Positions 18,505 to 26,074 of a stretch of DNA of 59,233 nucleotides are shown here, in pieces; positions within the stretch are counted from its first letter, which is position 1, and each line of letters starts with the position of its first letter. Location: contig NZ_DS981465.1 in NCBI RefSeq assembly GCF_000154845.1, positions 1 through 59,233 on the forward strand, given 5' to 3'. The position numbers and the translations under genes were made by a program. This stretch comes from Phocaeicola coprocola DSM 17136. GTDB taxonomy: Bacteria > Bacteroidota > Bacteroidia > Bacteroidales > Bacteroidaceae. The notes beneath the pieces are model-generated. The model searched no databases. It was not told the DNA's origin and saw only the letters and a list, made by a program, of their open reading frames with translations.

Positions 18505-18704
18505 TTATATTTTTATCTGTGTTGTCTGATGAAACTTTTTAAATTGTCAATCATTGCTGTCCGATAAAACTTTTCAAACCCTCACTAACTTGTTGATATA
18601 TAAGAATTAAGCAATAATTTTAACAGGAGGGATTATCCGTAAAGGCAATCGGATTTTCAGTAATGTGAAAAGCAGTATCTGACAGCAGTCATATTTTTAG
18701 GATT

Positions 18705-20114
18705 ATGGGGATGGTTTATGCGGAAGAAATAGAAGGGGCGGTACTGGGGGCGTGCCTGCTGGAACGTTCGGCTCAGGCGGTGGTGCTGAAAAGTCTGCGT
18801 GCCGAGATGTTTTACCTGACGGCGCACCGGGTGGTGTTTGAGGCGATAAACGCGCTGTATGCACGGGGAGCGGCGGTGGATATGCTGACGGTGACCGAGG
18901 AGCTGCGTGCTCTGGGACGGCTGGACGATGCGGGCGGTCCGTTTGCCGTGGCGAAACTGGCGGCGGGGGTGGCTACGTCGGCTCACCTGGAGTATCATTG
19001 CGGCATCCTGTTTCAGTATTACCTGCGGCGGAAGCTGGTGGAGGCGCTGACACGGGAGCTGGCGGCGGCAAACGATATGACGTGTGATGTGTATGATGTG
19101 CTGATTGATACGCAGCGGGAACTGGGGGCGCTGCTCGAGGACTCGCCGCTGGAGAATCACTTGCACCCCATGCCGGAGGTGATGGATGATACGGTGGCGC
19201 TGGTGGACCGCCGGCAGGAACTGGCTGTGAACGGGCTGACGGGTGTGCCTACGGGCTTGCAGCGGCTGAACGAGATGACAGGGGGATGGCAGCCGGGCAA
19301 CCTGATTTTTACGGCGGCGCGTCCGGCCGACGGGAAGACGGCACTCGACCTGTTCTTTGCGCGTCAGGCGGCGATGGCGGGTGTGCCGGTGGTGTTCTTC
19401 ACGCTGGAGATGACGGCTTCGGAACTGGGCGAGCGCATGGTACTGGCGGAGAGTTCGGCCGATCCGTTGCGTATCCGTCAGGGCAGGCTCTCGCCGGAGG
19501 AGGTGGAGGATGTGCACCGTACGGCGGAACGGATGAGCGCGCTGCCGGTACATGTCGACGATACGCCGTACATCAACGTCGACCAGTTGTGTGTCATCGC
19601 CAAGTCGCTGCGGGCAAAGGGGCTGCTGGGCTTGCTTATCGTCGACTATCTGCAACTGCTTGCCACGGTGAATCCGGGGCGTACGCGTGAACAGGAGGTG
19701 GCGGAGTGCAGCCGCAAGCTGAAGGGGCTGGCGCGCTCGCTGGGCTGTCCGGTCATCGTGTCGAGCCAGCTCAACCGTCAGGCGGAAGACCGGGCGGGGA
19801 GTCCGGAGCTGCGTCACCTGCGCGAGAGCGGGGCCATCGAGCAGGATGCCGATCTGGTGATTCTGCTGCACCGTCCGGAGCGTTATCACATCCGGGTGGA
19901 TCCCGATACGGGGTGGTCTACGCGGGGCATGGGCATCGCCACGGTAGCCAAGCACCGCAACGGGGCGACGGGAAAGGTATATTACGGGTATAATCCCAGC
20001 ATGACGAAAATCGGCGAGTTCGCGGGTACGCCTGTGACTGCGCCGGCAAACAATTTAAAACGGAAGAATGATGAAGGAAAGAGCAGTGACTTATTCGGTG
20101 GTTCCGCGGGTTGA
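18705..20114 (+). CDS. DnaB-like replicative helicase
   Basis: A 469-residue protein with the DnaB plan: an N-terminal helical domain (about 5-110), a linker, and a RecA-like ATPase domain. Walker A is ARPADGKT at 205-212, with alanine where DnaB usually has the first glycine. Walker B is LLIVDYLQLL at 310-319. VIVSSQLNRQAEDR and LRESGAIEQDADLV follow, both typical DnaB motifs. It is a second, chromosomal-cluster type DnaB rather than an obvious housekeeping copy, given its HU-like and DUF4248 neighbours. Its 3' end overlaps the HU-like gene by 47 bases in another frame. High GC like the rest of the cluster. Confidence 0.85.
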   Translation: MGMVYAEEIEGAVLGACLLERSAQAVVLKSLRAEMFYLTAHRVVFEAINALYARGAAVDMLTVTEELRALGRLDDAGGPFAVAKLAAGVATSAHLEYHCGILFQYYLRRKLVEALTRELAAANDMTCDVYDVLIDTQRELGALLEDSPLENHLHPMPEVMDDTVALVDRRQELAVNGLTGVPTGLQRLNEMTGGWQPGNLIFTAARPADGKTALDLFFARQAAMAGVPVVFFTLEMTASELGERMVLAESSADPLRIRQGRLSPEEVEDVHRTAERMSALPVHVDDTPYINVDQLCVIAKSLRAKGLLGLLIVDYLQLLATVNPGRTREQEVAECSRKLKGLARSLGCPVIVSSQLNRQAEDRAGSPELRHLRESGAIEQDADLVILLHRPERYHIRVDPDTGWSTRGMGIATVAKHRNGATGKVYYGYNPSMTKIGEFAGTPVTAPANNLKRKNDEGKSSDLFGGSAG

Positions 20115-20514
20115 TCCGCGTGATATCTCGGCAGAGATGACGTATTATGCCCGTGCACAGGCGCGGGGAGAGGTGACGCTGGGCGACATGGCGCGCCGTA
20201 TTCAGCGGCGGTGTACGGTGACACGTGCCGATACGCTGGCGGTGCTTGTAGCGCTGGAAGAGGAGGTCTGCCGCGGGCTGTGCAACGGCGAGATTGTCCG
20301 TCTGGGTGAGCTGGGTTCGCTTCAGGTGGGAGTGAAAAGCGAGGGAGTGCGGCTGGAGGCTGACTTCCACGAATCGATGATAAACAAGATATGGGTGCGT
20401 TTCCGTCCGGGCATGGTGCTGAAAGGGATGCTGGACGGGGCGGCTTTCGAACGGGTTTCGCCGCGCAAGGAAGCCGGACGTGCCGGAAAGGGGATGCGGT
20501 ATGAAAGAAAATGA
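20068..20514 (+). CDS. HU-like DNA-binding protein (Bacteroidales histone-like family)
   Basis: A 148-residue member of the Bacteroidales HU-related family whose proteins start with a conserved YSVVPRVDPRD-type segment. The region GDMARRIQRRCTVTRADTLA and the GEIVRLGELGSLQV stretch correspond to the HU dimer core and first beta arm. The C-terminus is basic (KEAGRAGKGMRYERK). It is a paralogue of the gene at 31590-32000. It begins inside the helicase gene and overlaps the next gene by 14 bases, indicating one operon. Such HU/DUF4248/amidase groups are frequent next to Bacteroides capsule loci; their role is not established. Confidence 0.85.
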   Translation: MMKERAVTYSVVPRVDPRDISAEMTYYARAQARGEVTLGDMARRIQRRCTVTRADTLAVLVALEEEVCRGLCNGEIVRLGELGSLQVGVKSEGVRLEADFHESMINKIWVRFRPGMVLKGMLDGAAFERVSPRKEAGRAGKGMRYERK

Positions 20515-20740
20515 ACACGGCGACGGGGAATTCCGTCTGCGTATCTACGGCAAGTCGGAGCTGGCTTGTCTGTATTTTCCCGACCGTTCGCCGGAAACGG
20601 CACGGCGCAATCTGTACCGGTGGATGTACCGCTGTCCGTCCATCCGCGAAGGGCTGGCGGCACTGGGCCACGACAAGCACCGCAAGTTTTTCCTCAAGCC
20701 GGAGGTGGAGGTGATCGTGCGGGGACTGGGGGAGCCGTAA
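20501..20740 (+). CDS. DUF4248-type small protein
   Basis: A 79-residue protein from the ATG at 20501; the open frame extends to a GTG at 20480, but the ATG fits better. Conserved features are IYGKSELACLYFPDR near residue 13, the W-M-Y-R-C-P segment, and a basic C-terminal part ending in VEVIVRGLGEP. It matches the DUF4248 family found with HU-like genes in Bacteroides; it may bind nucleic acid but nothing is proven. Its last 63 coding bases and the following 8 bases are repeated exactly at 25587-25657, beyond the restriction-modification cassette. Confidence 0.75.
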   Translation: MKENEHGDGEFRLRIYGKSELACLYFPDRSPETARRNLYRWMYRCPSIREGLAALGHDKHRKFFLKPEVEVIVRGLGEP

Positions 20741-20748
20741 GATTAAGA
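20678..20748 (+). repeat. 71-bp perfect direct repeat, left copy
   Basis: These 71 bases, running from CACCGCAAG to GATTAAGA and including the stop codon of the DUF4248 gene, recur without mismatch at 25587-25657. The two copies bracket the AT-rich restriction-modification cassette. Identity stops abruptly at both edges. Confidence 0.97.
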
Positions 20749-20796
20749 GAGGCTGTTTTTTCGGAACGGGAACGGGGCTGGTGAAACAAAAAACAT

Positions 20797-20804
20797 TATC
20801 TTTG
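20797..20804 (+). promoter_or_regulatory. -7 promoter box for the methyltransferase genes
   Basis: TATCTTTG matches the Bacteroides -7 consensus TAnnTTTG and lies 52 bases before the m6A methyltransferase start. It is inside the cassette, just after the left repeat, so the methylases carry their own promoter. No clear TTTG is visible at -33. Confidence 0.55.
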
Positions 20805-20855
20805 CACGAAAATACAGGATTTTGTCTCAGTAATAATTAAATCAAGCAAGGAATA

Positions 20856-22703
20856 ATGATTGACGGACTTATTGAATTGGAAAACGATCTGATAGCGGAA
20901 GAATGCGAAAAATATAAGTCGTCAAATCGGATTTCGGAACAAGATTTGAACACGGAAACAGTTGCTGCATTGGCAGAAAATGTGCATTCCTTTCTGATAA
21001 ACAGCCTTATATATACTTTTCTCTACCAAAAAAAACTTTTGGACTCGGTGGAAATCTCAGGCAGCTATGGATTTTTGCCTGATGGAGAATATTCTCTTTA
21101 TACTCAGTTTCCGGCAGAAGTAATCCCTTCTTTATGTGAAGAACTGCATATCGTATTTCTGAATGCTGTGATAGAGCGGAAGAACGGCCTTGTTTACAGA
21201 AAAAAATCGAAGCATAATCTTATTGATAAGGGAGCGGTTTATACCAGATCTTATGTCGCTTATGAAATAGTGAAAAATACCTTGTCGCGGTGTGATGCAG
21301 GGGCTGACGTGTCTGTGCTTGATTTTGCCTGTGGTACAGGACGCTTTTATGATTGCATTGTCGATATATTGGATAAAGAATATGCTATACCGCCGGAAAA
21401 AAGTATTTTGAATAATATTTTTGCTGTGGATATAGACCCTGTAGCTGTAGCGATTACTCGTATGAAGGCCTTGGCAAGGCTGAAAGAACCTTCTGTTTCG
21501 GACATAGAAAAAATATGTGGAAATATTATTCGGAGAAATGCACTGATACAGGAGAATATAATGTTTTCTGATGAATGTCCGTTGAAAAACTCTGATTTTG
21601 AGGGAAAGGTAAACGGAGGATTTGATGTGATTGTTTCAAATCCTCCTTATCTGGTTCTGAAACCGGACAAGAAGAAGATTTCGGGAAATAAAGCTGACCG
21701 GATTTTAATGTGGGTGTCCTGGTTCAGAACTTCGGGGGCTTATCATTATGCGCTGGAGGGAATGTTGAATCTGTATCAGCTCTCCATTGAAAAGATGATA
21801 CGGATGCTTAAGCGGAATGGTTATTTGGGAGTAATATGCCCTTCTACATTATTCGCGGATTTGTCAACAACAAAATTGCGGAAATTTTTGTTGGAAAAGA
21901 ACAAGGTCTGTGAAATAAAATACTTTAGAGAAAGCATCCCGCTGTTTGACAATGTAACGCAGTCGACTAATATATTTTACCTGCAGCGATACGGTATTAC
22001 CGGCAGGATAAATGTGGAAGTGGACGGGAGATGTTTTGGAGTAGAAATCGGAAGTGTGCGGAAGATTTTCGGGGAAAATATGGAGATACCTCTGATGTCG
22101 GATAGGGGGTGGAAGATTCTGGAGAAGCTGTCACAGGTACGGAAGCTGAAGGAATATCCTGAAATACGGAACAGAAGGGGGGAACTGGATCTCACTTTAT
22201 ATAAGCGGTTTATAACACAAGAGCAGACTCCCTACCGGTTGGTACGGGGAAATATGATTGCTGACAACGATATTGAGGATATCAATCACGAATATGTGAA
22301 GGGCGAGTTTCTCGGAACTCGTTCGGCTGAATTTCTGAAATGTGATTTTGGCAGAAGGAGGCTGGTCTGTCAGCAGGTTTCCAATATGGGAATATCGCGG
22401 AGGCTGAGGTTTGTGTATTGTGAGGAAAATGATATACTGGGAAATAGTTGCAATTATATATCGGCCGAAGAAACAGTCTTGAAGAAGATGTATATTTTGC
22501 TGAACAGCAGCTTGTTGAACTGGAGATTTAAGGTGACCAGCTCTAATAATCATATAAATAACTACGAAATAGACGATTTGCCGGTAGTTGATCTGAACAG
22601 AGTGGATGAAAACTTTACTTATTCTTCGCAGGAGGAACTGGACAGGTATGTAGGCGAACTGTATGGTTTGACACCGGAAGAGATAAACTGGATAGTACGA
22701 TGA
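20856..22703 (+). CDS. Type IIS m6A DNA methyltransferase, Alw26I/Eco31I/Esp3I type
   Basis: A 615-residue adenine methyltransferase. The SAM-binding motif I is VLDFACGTGRF at 154-164, an acidic motif II residue lies in AVDIDP near 192, and the catalytic motif IV is SNPPY at 261-265. The N-terminal 120 residues and the roughly 250-residue C-terminal part, likely for target recognition, fit the long adenine methylases paired with Alw26I/Eco31I/Esp3I-type enzymes. In those systems one strand of an asymmetric site gets m6A and the other m5C, which fits the cytosine methylase encoded next. The two genes overlap by four bases (ATGA). The gene is AT-rich compared with the cluster to its left. Confidence 0.85.
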   Translation: MIDGLIELENDLIAEECEKYKSSNRISEQDLNTETVAALAENVHSFLINSLIYTFLYQKKLLDSVEISGSYGFLPDGEYSLYTQFPAEVIPSLCEELHIVFLNAVIERKNGLVYRKKSKHNLIDKGAVYTRSYVAYEIVKNTLSRCDAGADVSVLDFACGTGRFYDCIVDILDKEYAIPPEKSILNNIFAVDIDPVAVAITRMKALARLKEPSVSDIEKICGNIIRRNALIQENIMFSDECPLKNSDFEGKVNGGFDVIVSNPPYLVLKPDKKKISGNKADRILMWVSWFRTSGAYHYALEGMLNLYQLSIEKMIRMLKRNGYLGVICPSTLFADLSTTKLRKFLLEKNKVCEIKYFRESIPLFDNVTQSTNIFYLQRYGITGRINVEVDGRCFGVEIGSVRKIFGENMEIPLMSDRGWKILEKLSQVRKLKEYPEIRNRRGELDLTLYKRFITQEQTPYRLVRGNMIADNDIEDINHEYVKGEFLGTRSAEFLKCDFGRRRLVCQQVSNMGISRRLRFVYCEENDILGNSCNYISAEETVLKKMYILLNSSLLNWRFKVTSSNNHINNYEIDDLPVVDLNRVDENFTYSSQEELDRYVGELYGLTPEEINWIVR

Positions 22704-23863
22704 AATTATATAATCATGTTGTGTTTAAGATGGGGAAACATGAGGCGGAAATAGCCCCTCACATTCCTGAAGGTGGAAACTGGCAGGATATTCCTCTGAG
22801 CATATCGGATACTCGTCTGGATAAAATAAGGGAAACCGGAGGACGGACTACTTATTACGGCAGGTTGTGCTGGGACAAGCCAAGCTATACGATCGCCACT
22901 TATTTCAATCGGGTAGGGAACGGGTGCAATCTGCACCCTTCGCAATGTCGTGTGCTTTCCAACAGGGAGGCGGCAAGGCTTCAGTCGTTTCCCGACAGTT
23001 TTATCTTTCAGGGCTCTAATGCTTCACAGTACAAGCAGATAGGAAACGCTGTGCCTCCTTTGCTGGCCAGGTTCGTCGCTTCACTGATCATGCCTCATTT
23101 AAGAGGAATGAATTTTGTGGATTTGTTTGCCGGATGCGGAGGTATGTCGGAAGGATTCATTATGAGCGGATTCCAGCTGATAGCCGCAAATGAAATAGAC
23201 AAGAGCATTATGGCTACCAACCGATATAATCACTCGCAGTATGCACCGGCTGAGAATTTTATTTTGGGAGATATTACCCAGGAGGAAACCAAGGCGCGCA
23301 TTATGGAAGCTTGCGGAAATACACCGGTTAATGTGGTTGTCGGTGGTCCGCCCTGTCAGGGATTTTCGTATGCGGGCTGGAGAGATCCGAACGACAAGAG
23401 AAACCAGTTGTTCAAGGATTTTGTTGAAATGGTAAACCGGCTGAGGCCGGAATTTTTCGTTATGGAGAATGTGCCAGGTATTCTGACTATGCGTAAGGGG
23501 GATGCCATTAAAGAAATTATTGAGGCTTTTACTGAAATCGGTTATCGTGTAAATGTACCCATCAAGTTGAATGCCGAGGAATTTGGTGTGCCGCAGCGTA
23601 GAAAGCGGGTTTTCATCATCGGTTCACTGGAAGAGATTTCCATACCTCAGCCGTCGCCTTTGTTTTACATGCCATCTGTCAAGACACCGAATATGTGGAA
23701 CTTGCCCGTAGCCATTACGGTGAGAGATGCTATCGGTTCGCTGCCGGAACTGGAAAACGGGGGAGGAAGTCTGGAAATGGATTATGAGCCTGTGCAGGCA
23801 TCGGCTTACGACAGGCTCATGTATGGAGAGTTGACTTTCGAAGAGTTTTATAATCTACTCTGA
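22700..23863 (+). CDS. Circularly permuted m5C DNA methyltransferase
   Basis: A 387-residue cytosine-5 methyltransferase whose conserved motifs are in permuted order. Motif IX (REAARLQSFPD, 89-99) and motif X (QIGNAVPP, 113-120) come first. They are followed by motif I (FVDLFAGCGG, 139-148), motif IV with catalytic C219 (GGPPCQGFS), motif VI (ENVPG, 257-261) and motif VIII (QRRKRVFIIG, 299-308). The break falls in the target-recognition region: the protein ends shortly after VRDAIGSLPELENG and begins with the NH and EGGNW segments that normally follow. All catalytic motifs are intact, so activity is expected. It is coupled to the m6A gene and converges on the endonuclease gene, overlapping it by nine bases. 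Confidence 0.9.
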   Translation: MKLYNHVVFKMGKHEAEIAPHIPEGGNWQDIPLSISDTRLDKIRETGGRTTYYGRLCWDKPSYTIATYFNRVGNGCNLHPSQCRVLSNREAARLQSFPDSFIFQGSNASQYKQIGNAVPPLLARFVASLIMPHLRGMNFVDLFAGCGGMSEGFIMSGFQLIAANEIDKSIMATNRYNHSQYAPAENFILGDITQEETKARIMEACGNTPVNVVVGGPPCQGFSYAGWRDPNDKRNQLFKDFVEMVNRLRPEFFVMENVPGILTMRKGDAIKEIIEAFTEIGYRVNVPIKLNAEEFGVPQRRKRVFIIGSLEEISIPQPSPLFYMPSVKTPNMWNLPVAITVRDAIGSLPELENGGGSLEMDYEPVQASAYDRLMYGELTFEEFYNLL

Positions 23864-25270
23864 CTCGGAAGTAATAATCTTGTCGCACAGAAGTGTGATG
23901 AGTTTCCTGACTTCCTGGTCGGCTTGTGTGAAATTTCTGGCTTTGATGCTCTGTATGACGGCAGCCGTTTCTTGGGGAAACTGGTCTGTGTAAAATGTTA
24001 CTTTACGGTTTTCCTTCATGTCGAATTCTTTCAGACTTTCGAAAGCAATGCGCAGGTATCTTTTCTGATTTTTCCGCTTGTTTTCACTGTCGAGAGGACT
24101 TTCGTGTATCTTCAGTTTGTCGGGTTCCAGCGGGTTGAAATCCGAAAAACGGTAGTCGTACATGGAGTATTCGGGATGCAGATAAGTCTGGAGAAATTCT
24201 TTCCCTCCTTTTTTGTAAATAAGGGAGAACAGTTTCAATACGTTCTGGTGGCATTTAAGCATGAGGGAACTGAGTTTCCGGGCATCTTTGTCGGAAGTGA
24301 TAGTATTTTTGTACTTGTCCCAGATATATTGGGAATGCCAGCTTACCACCTGATTGCCGTCTGCCTCCAGTGTCAGCAGCTTACGGACATCCGACAGGGA
24401 AAGGCGATTGTTCTTCGCACTGTTGCACGCTTTGCACTTAGGGGCAAAGTTCGTACTGTGGCAGAATCCGAGCGAAATCGGACCTATATGGTCGGCCGTC
24501 ATTTTAGCTGTTTCTCCGCAGACCGGACATGTGCACTTTGGAGCTTTCTGGTATTCTCCCATCAGTCTGTTGGCCAGGTTATAGTTGCCGTCGGACCATT
24601 CTTCATAAGCACGCCGGTCCTGCACATAGGTTTTCATGTTGTCTGTATGTCTGCCCTTGTCGGTAAACTGCCGGCAGCACAGTCCGTCGGAATGGTAGCC
24701 GTCGAAACGGTCCGGACAATTTGACATGGCTCCCGGAGAGAGTTTGCCTGAACACTTGGCTACATGTGTATCATATATTTGCCGGATCAGGTCGGCTGTA
24801 TCTGTAAAAGATTTTACCTTGAATATGTGGGCTATGTTTTGCAGGTCATTGGTATTCTTGCAAAACTGTTCTATTATTTCCTTTATGGTATAATCTGTCT
24901 GCTTCAGCTTGGTGCCGAGTTTCTGGTTGATTCTGGAAAGCGTTTGCTTAGTGGGGTATTCATAATATATGCTGAGCGCCTTTCCACAGATCTGGCATAC
25001 ATGTTTTTTTGTAGGATGTATCTCCCTGACTGCAACGGCATAGTTTCCGGATTTTACGGGAATACCCAGTTCCTCGCATTTCTTGTTCCACCATGCCAGA
25101 CGTTTCTGTCCGGCGGAAGATTTCTTGGTGGCAACCCATTTAATCTGCGTGTCTTTTTTTCTTTCAAAATAAAGCCCTTCATATTCGGAAGCTGAAACAA
25201 TGGCTTCTGTGTATTTTTGAAATTCGGGATGCCAGTTTCTGTCAATACCTTCTTCTTGTTTTTTATTCAT
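23855..25270 (-). CDS. Type IIS restriction endonuclease with HNH motif, Alw26I/Eco31I/Esp3I family
   Basis: A 471-residue protein with a central HNH/zinc module: CPVC at 248-251, T-A-D-H at 258-261, N274, then CKACNSAKNNR at 279-289. This matches the beta-beta-alpha-metal nuclease of the Alw26I/Eco31I/Esp3I endonucleases, which cut outside GTCTC-containing sites. A second cysteine cluster (CQIC, 92-95) and C-x(n)-CC near 185-199 probably bind zinc. The recognition site cannot be deduced, but an asymmetric GTCTC-like site is a fair guess. The start codon lies inside the end of the controller gene (8-base overlap), so both are one operon, convergent with the methylases. Confidence 0.85.
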   Translation of the reverse strand: MNKKQEEGIDRNWHPEFQKYTEAIVSASEYEGLYFERKKDTQIKWVATKKSSAGQKRLAWWNKKCEELGIPVKSGNYAVAVREIHPTKKHVCQICGKALSIYYEYPTKQTLSRINQKLGTKLKQTDYTIKEIIEQFCKNTNDLQNIAHIFKVKSFTDTADLIRQIYDTHVAKCSGKLSPGAMSNCPDRFDGYHSDGLCCRQFTDKGRHTDNMKTYVQDRRAYEEWSDGNYNLANRLMGEYQKAPKCTCPVCGETAKMTADHIGPISLGFCHSTNFAPKCKACNSAKNNRLSLSDVRKLLTLEADGNQVVSWHSQYIWDKYKNTITSDKDARKLSSLMLKCHQNVLKLFSLIYKKGGKEFLQTYLHPEYSMYDYRFSDFNPLEPDKLKIHESPLDSENKRKNQKRYLRIAFESLKEFDMKENRKVTFYTDQFPQETAAVIQSIKARNFTQADQEVRKLITLLCDKIITSESE

Positions 25271-25484
25271 TGTTTTCCAGTAGTTTAGTTAGATTAATAT
25301 TTAATGCTTTTGCTATTTTTTCTATATTGACAAGAGTTATGTTTTTTTCTGCACGCTCTATCATTCCTATATAGGTACGGTGAAGTCCGGCATATTCCGC
25401 AAGTTTTTCTTGCGAAAGGTGTTGCTCTTTTCGGTACTTCTGGACATTTCTGCCGAATATTTCTAGAATGGAATTGCTACTCAT
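25263..25484 (-). CDS. Restriction-modification controller (C) protein, HTH_3/XRE type
   Basis: From the ATG at 25484 this is a 73-residue single-domain XRE repressor/activator: FGRNVQKYRKEQHLSQEKLA, then GLHRTYIGMIERAEKN with the classic recognition helix, then NIEKIAKALNINLTKLL. The frame is open further upstream, but the extra residues match nothing and would cross the promoter. Size and position directly before the endonuclease gene are those of a C protein, which delays nuclease expression until methylation is established. Operator-like sequences overlap its promoter and start codon (25479-25540). Confidence 0.85.
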   Translation of the reverse strand: MSSNSILEIFGRNVQKYRKEQHLSQEKLAEYAGLHRTYIGMIERAEKNITLVNIEKIAKALNINLTKLLENNE

Positions 25485-25540
25485 AGTATGTTTTTTTACA
25501 AAAATATGTAGGCTTAGATTGAAATTCAACATACTATAGT
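25479..25540 (-). promoter_or_regulatory. Promoter and putative C-protein operator
   Basis: On the minus strand a -7 box TATTTTTG (25499-25506) and GTTG (25527-25530) are spaced by 20 bases. This would start transcription about eight bases before the C gene, nearly leaderless. The promoter is flanked by an inverted repeat: ACTCATAGTATG at 25479-25490, which includes the start codon, and CATACTATAGT at 25530-25540. ACTCATAGT has the ACTnnnAGT core known from C boxes. This architecture fits autoregulation, but binding is inferred. Confidence 0.55.
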
Positions 25541-25586
25541 TAGCATTTTGGGGGTATTTTTTGTTCTTGCTGGTTTGTTGCTTATA

Positions 25587-25657
25587 CACCGCAAGTTTTT
25601 CCTCAAGCCGGAGGTGGAGGTGATCGTGCGGGGACTGGGGGAGCCGTAAGATTAAGA
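25587..25657 (+). repeat. 71-bp perfect direct repeat, right copy
   Basis: An exact second copy of 20678-20748, encoding the last 20 residues and stop of the DUF4248 protein without its 5' part. It marks the right boundary of the restriction-modification cassette. The sequence after it (from AACTATG) should be the original downstream flank of the DUF4248 gene. Confidence 0.97.
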
Positions 25658-25676
25658 AACTATGATATATACTTGC

Positions 25677-25733
25677 ACGGGGTGTGAACCTCACGTTTGC
25701 GGCATCGCGGCGTGGTTCACACCCCGTTTTTTG
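25677..25733 (+). terminator. Rho-independent terminator
   Basis: ACGGGGTGTGAACC pairs with GGTTCACACCCCGT, extended inward by CACG/CGTG with one bulge, and is followed by six T. It would originally terminate the HU/DUF4248 operon. The right arm and its T run begin the repeat that recurs at 27139-27182. Confidence 0.85.
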
Positions 25734-25759
25734 TGTGTATGCTGCATCGGAAACTTAAC
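25716..25759 (+). repeat. 44-bp direct repeat, copy 1 (partner 27139-27182)
   Basis: Forty-three of 44 bases, from TTCAC through GGAAACTTAAC, match 27139-27182. The repeat includes the right arm of the terminator and the T run. The intervening 1.4 kb carries the DUF3791/DUF3990 genes and the small RNA candidate. Confidence 0.9.
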
Positions 25760-25803
25760 ACTAGAGGTTTGGACGCTTTTTCAGAATCGGATGAGGAAAG
25801 AAT
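25735..25803 (+). repeat. 69-bp imperfect direct repeat, left copy
   Basis: This sequence (GTGTATGCTGCATCGG to ATGAGGAAAGAAT) recurs at 26787-26855 with about seven mismatches, most of them clustered in a six-base patch. The two copies bracket the three-gene DUF3791/DUF3990 operon, and the left copy ends just before its promoter. Confidence 0.92.
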
Positions 25804-25815
25804 GAGTAAAATCAT

Positions 25816-25823
25816 TATATTTG
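25816..25823 (+). promoter_or_regulatory. -7 promoter box for the DUF3791/DUF3990 operon
   Basis: TATATTTG fits TAnnTTTG and lies 27 bases before the ATG at 25850. It is used here to choose that ATG rather than earlier in-frame starts. No TTTG is seen at the usual upstream distance, so strength is uncertain. Confidence 0.5.
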
Positions 25824-25849
25824 CATATGTATCATCAACAGCTGTAGAT

Positions 25850-26074
25850 ATGGATTATGATATAAAGGATAAAATGGAGTGGACGATTATTTTCATCAGG
25901 GAGTTCGGACGTAAATACGGACTTTCGATGAAGCAGGCATTCAATTACCTGAGTCGTTTCAAAGGGATTGATTTTATCGATCGCCATTATGATTATGTGC
26001 ATACTCAGTCGTTTGCTTCGATGGTGGACGATATAGCTGAGTATTGTCACCGTCACGGAGGGGCGCTGGTATGA
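25850..26074 (+). CDS. DUF3791-type small protein, possible antitoxin
   Basis: A 74-residue protein from the ATG at 25850; in-frame starts at 25697 and 25802 lie upstream of the promoter box, and 25874 is another option. It contains W-T-I-I-F-I-R-E-F-G, YGLSMKQAFNYLSRFKGIDF and YDYVHTQSFASMVDDI, which fit the compact helical DUF3791 family, often encoded next to DUF3990. Its last four bases overlap the start of the DUF3990 gene (ATGA). By position it could neutralise the downstream ART-like protein, but that is inference. Confidence 0.65.
   Translation: MDYDIKDKMEWTIIFIREFGRKYGLSMKQAFNYLSRFKGIDFIDRHYDYVHTQSFASMVDDIAEYCHRHGGALV

Larger units (their letters stand above)
20749..25586. mobile_element. 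Restriction-modification cassette inserted with long target duplication
   Basis: A 4.8-kb block with clearly lower GC than the helicase/HU cluster, holding two methyltransferases, an endonuclease and a controller protein, and nothing else. It is bounded by a perfect 71-bp repeat of the end of the DUF4248 gene. No integrase, transposase or terminal inverted repeat is present. Insertion with long target duplication has been described for restriction-modification genes in Helicobacter pylori, and this arrangement looks the same. Precise loss by recombination between the repeats would restore the DUF4248 locus. Confidence 0.75.

Noticed and set aside
18657..19955. A 432-codon minus-strand frame opposite the DnaB-like helicase
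   Set aside because: Its product is extremely rich in Arg, His and Gln, typical of an antisense artefact, and the helicase motifs on the other strand are unambiguous.
20678..25657. Integrase attachment sites for the 71-bp repeat
   Set aside because: No integrase, excisionase or tRNA gene is present, and a repeat of coding sequence with only restriction-modification genes between fits long target duplication better.
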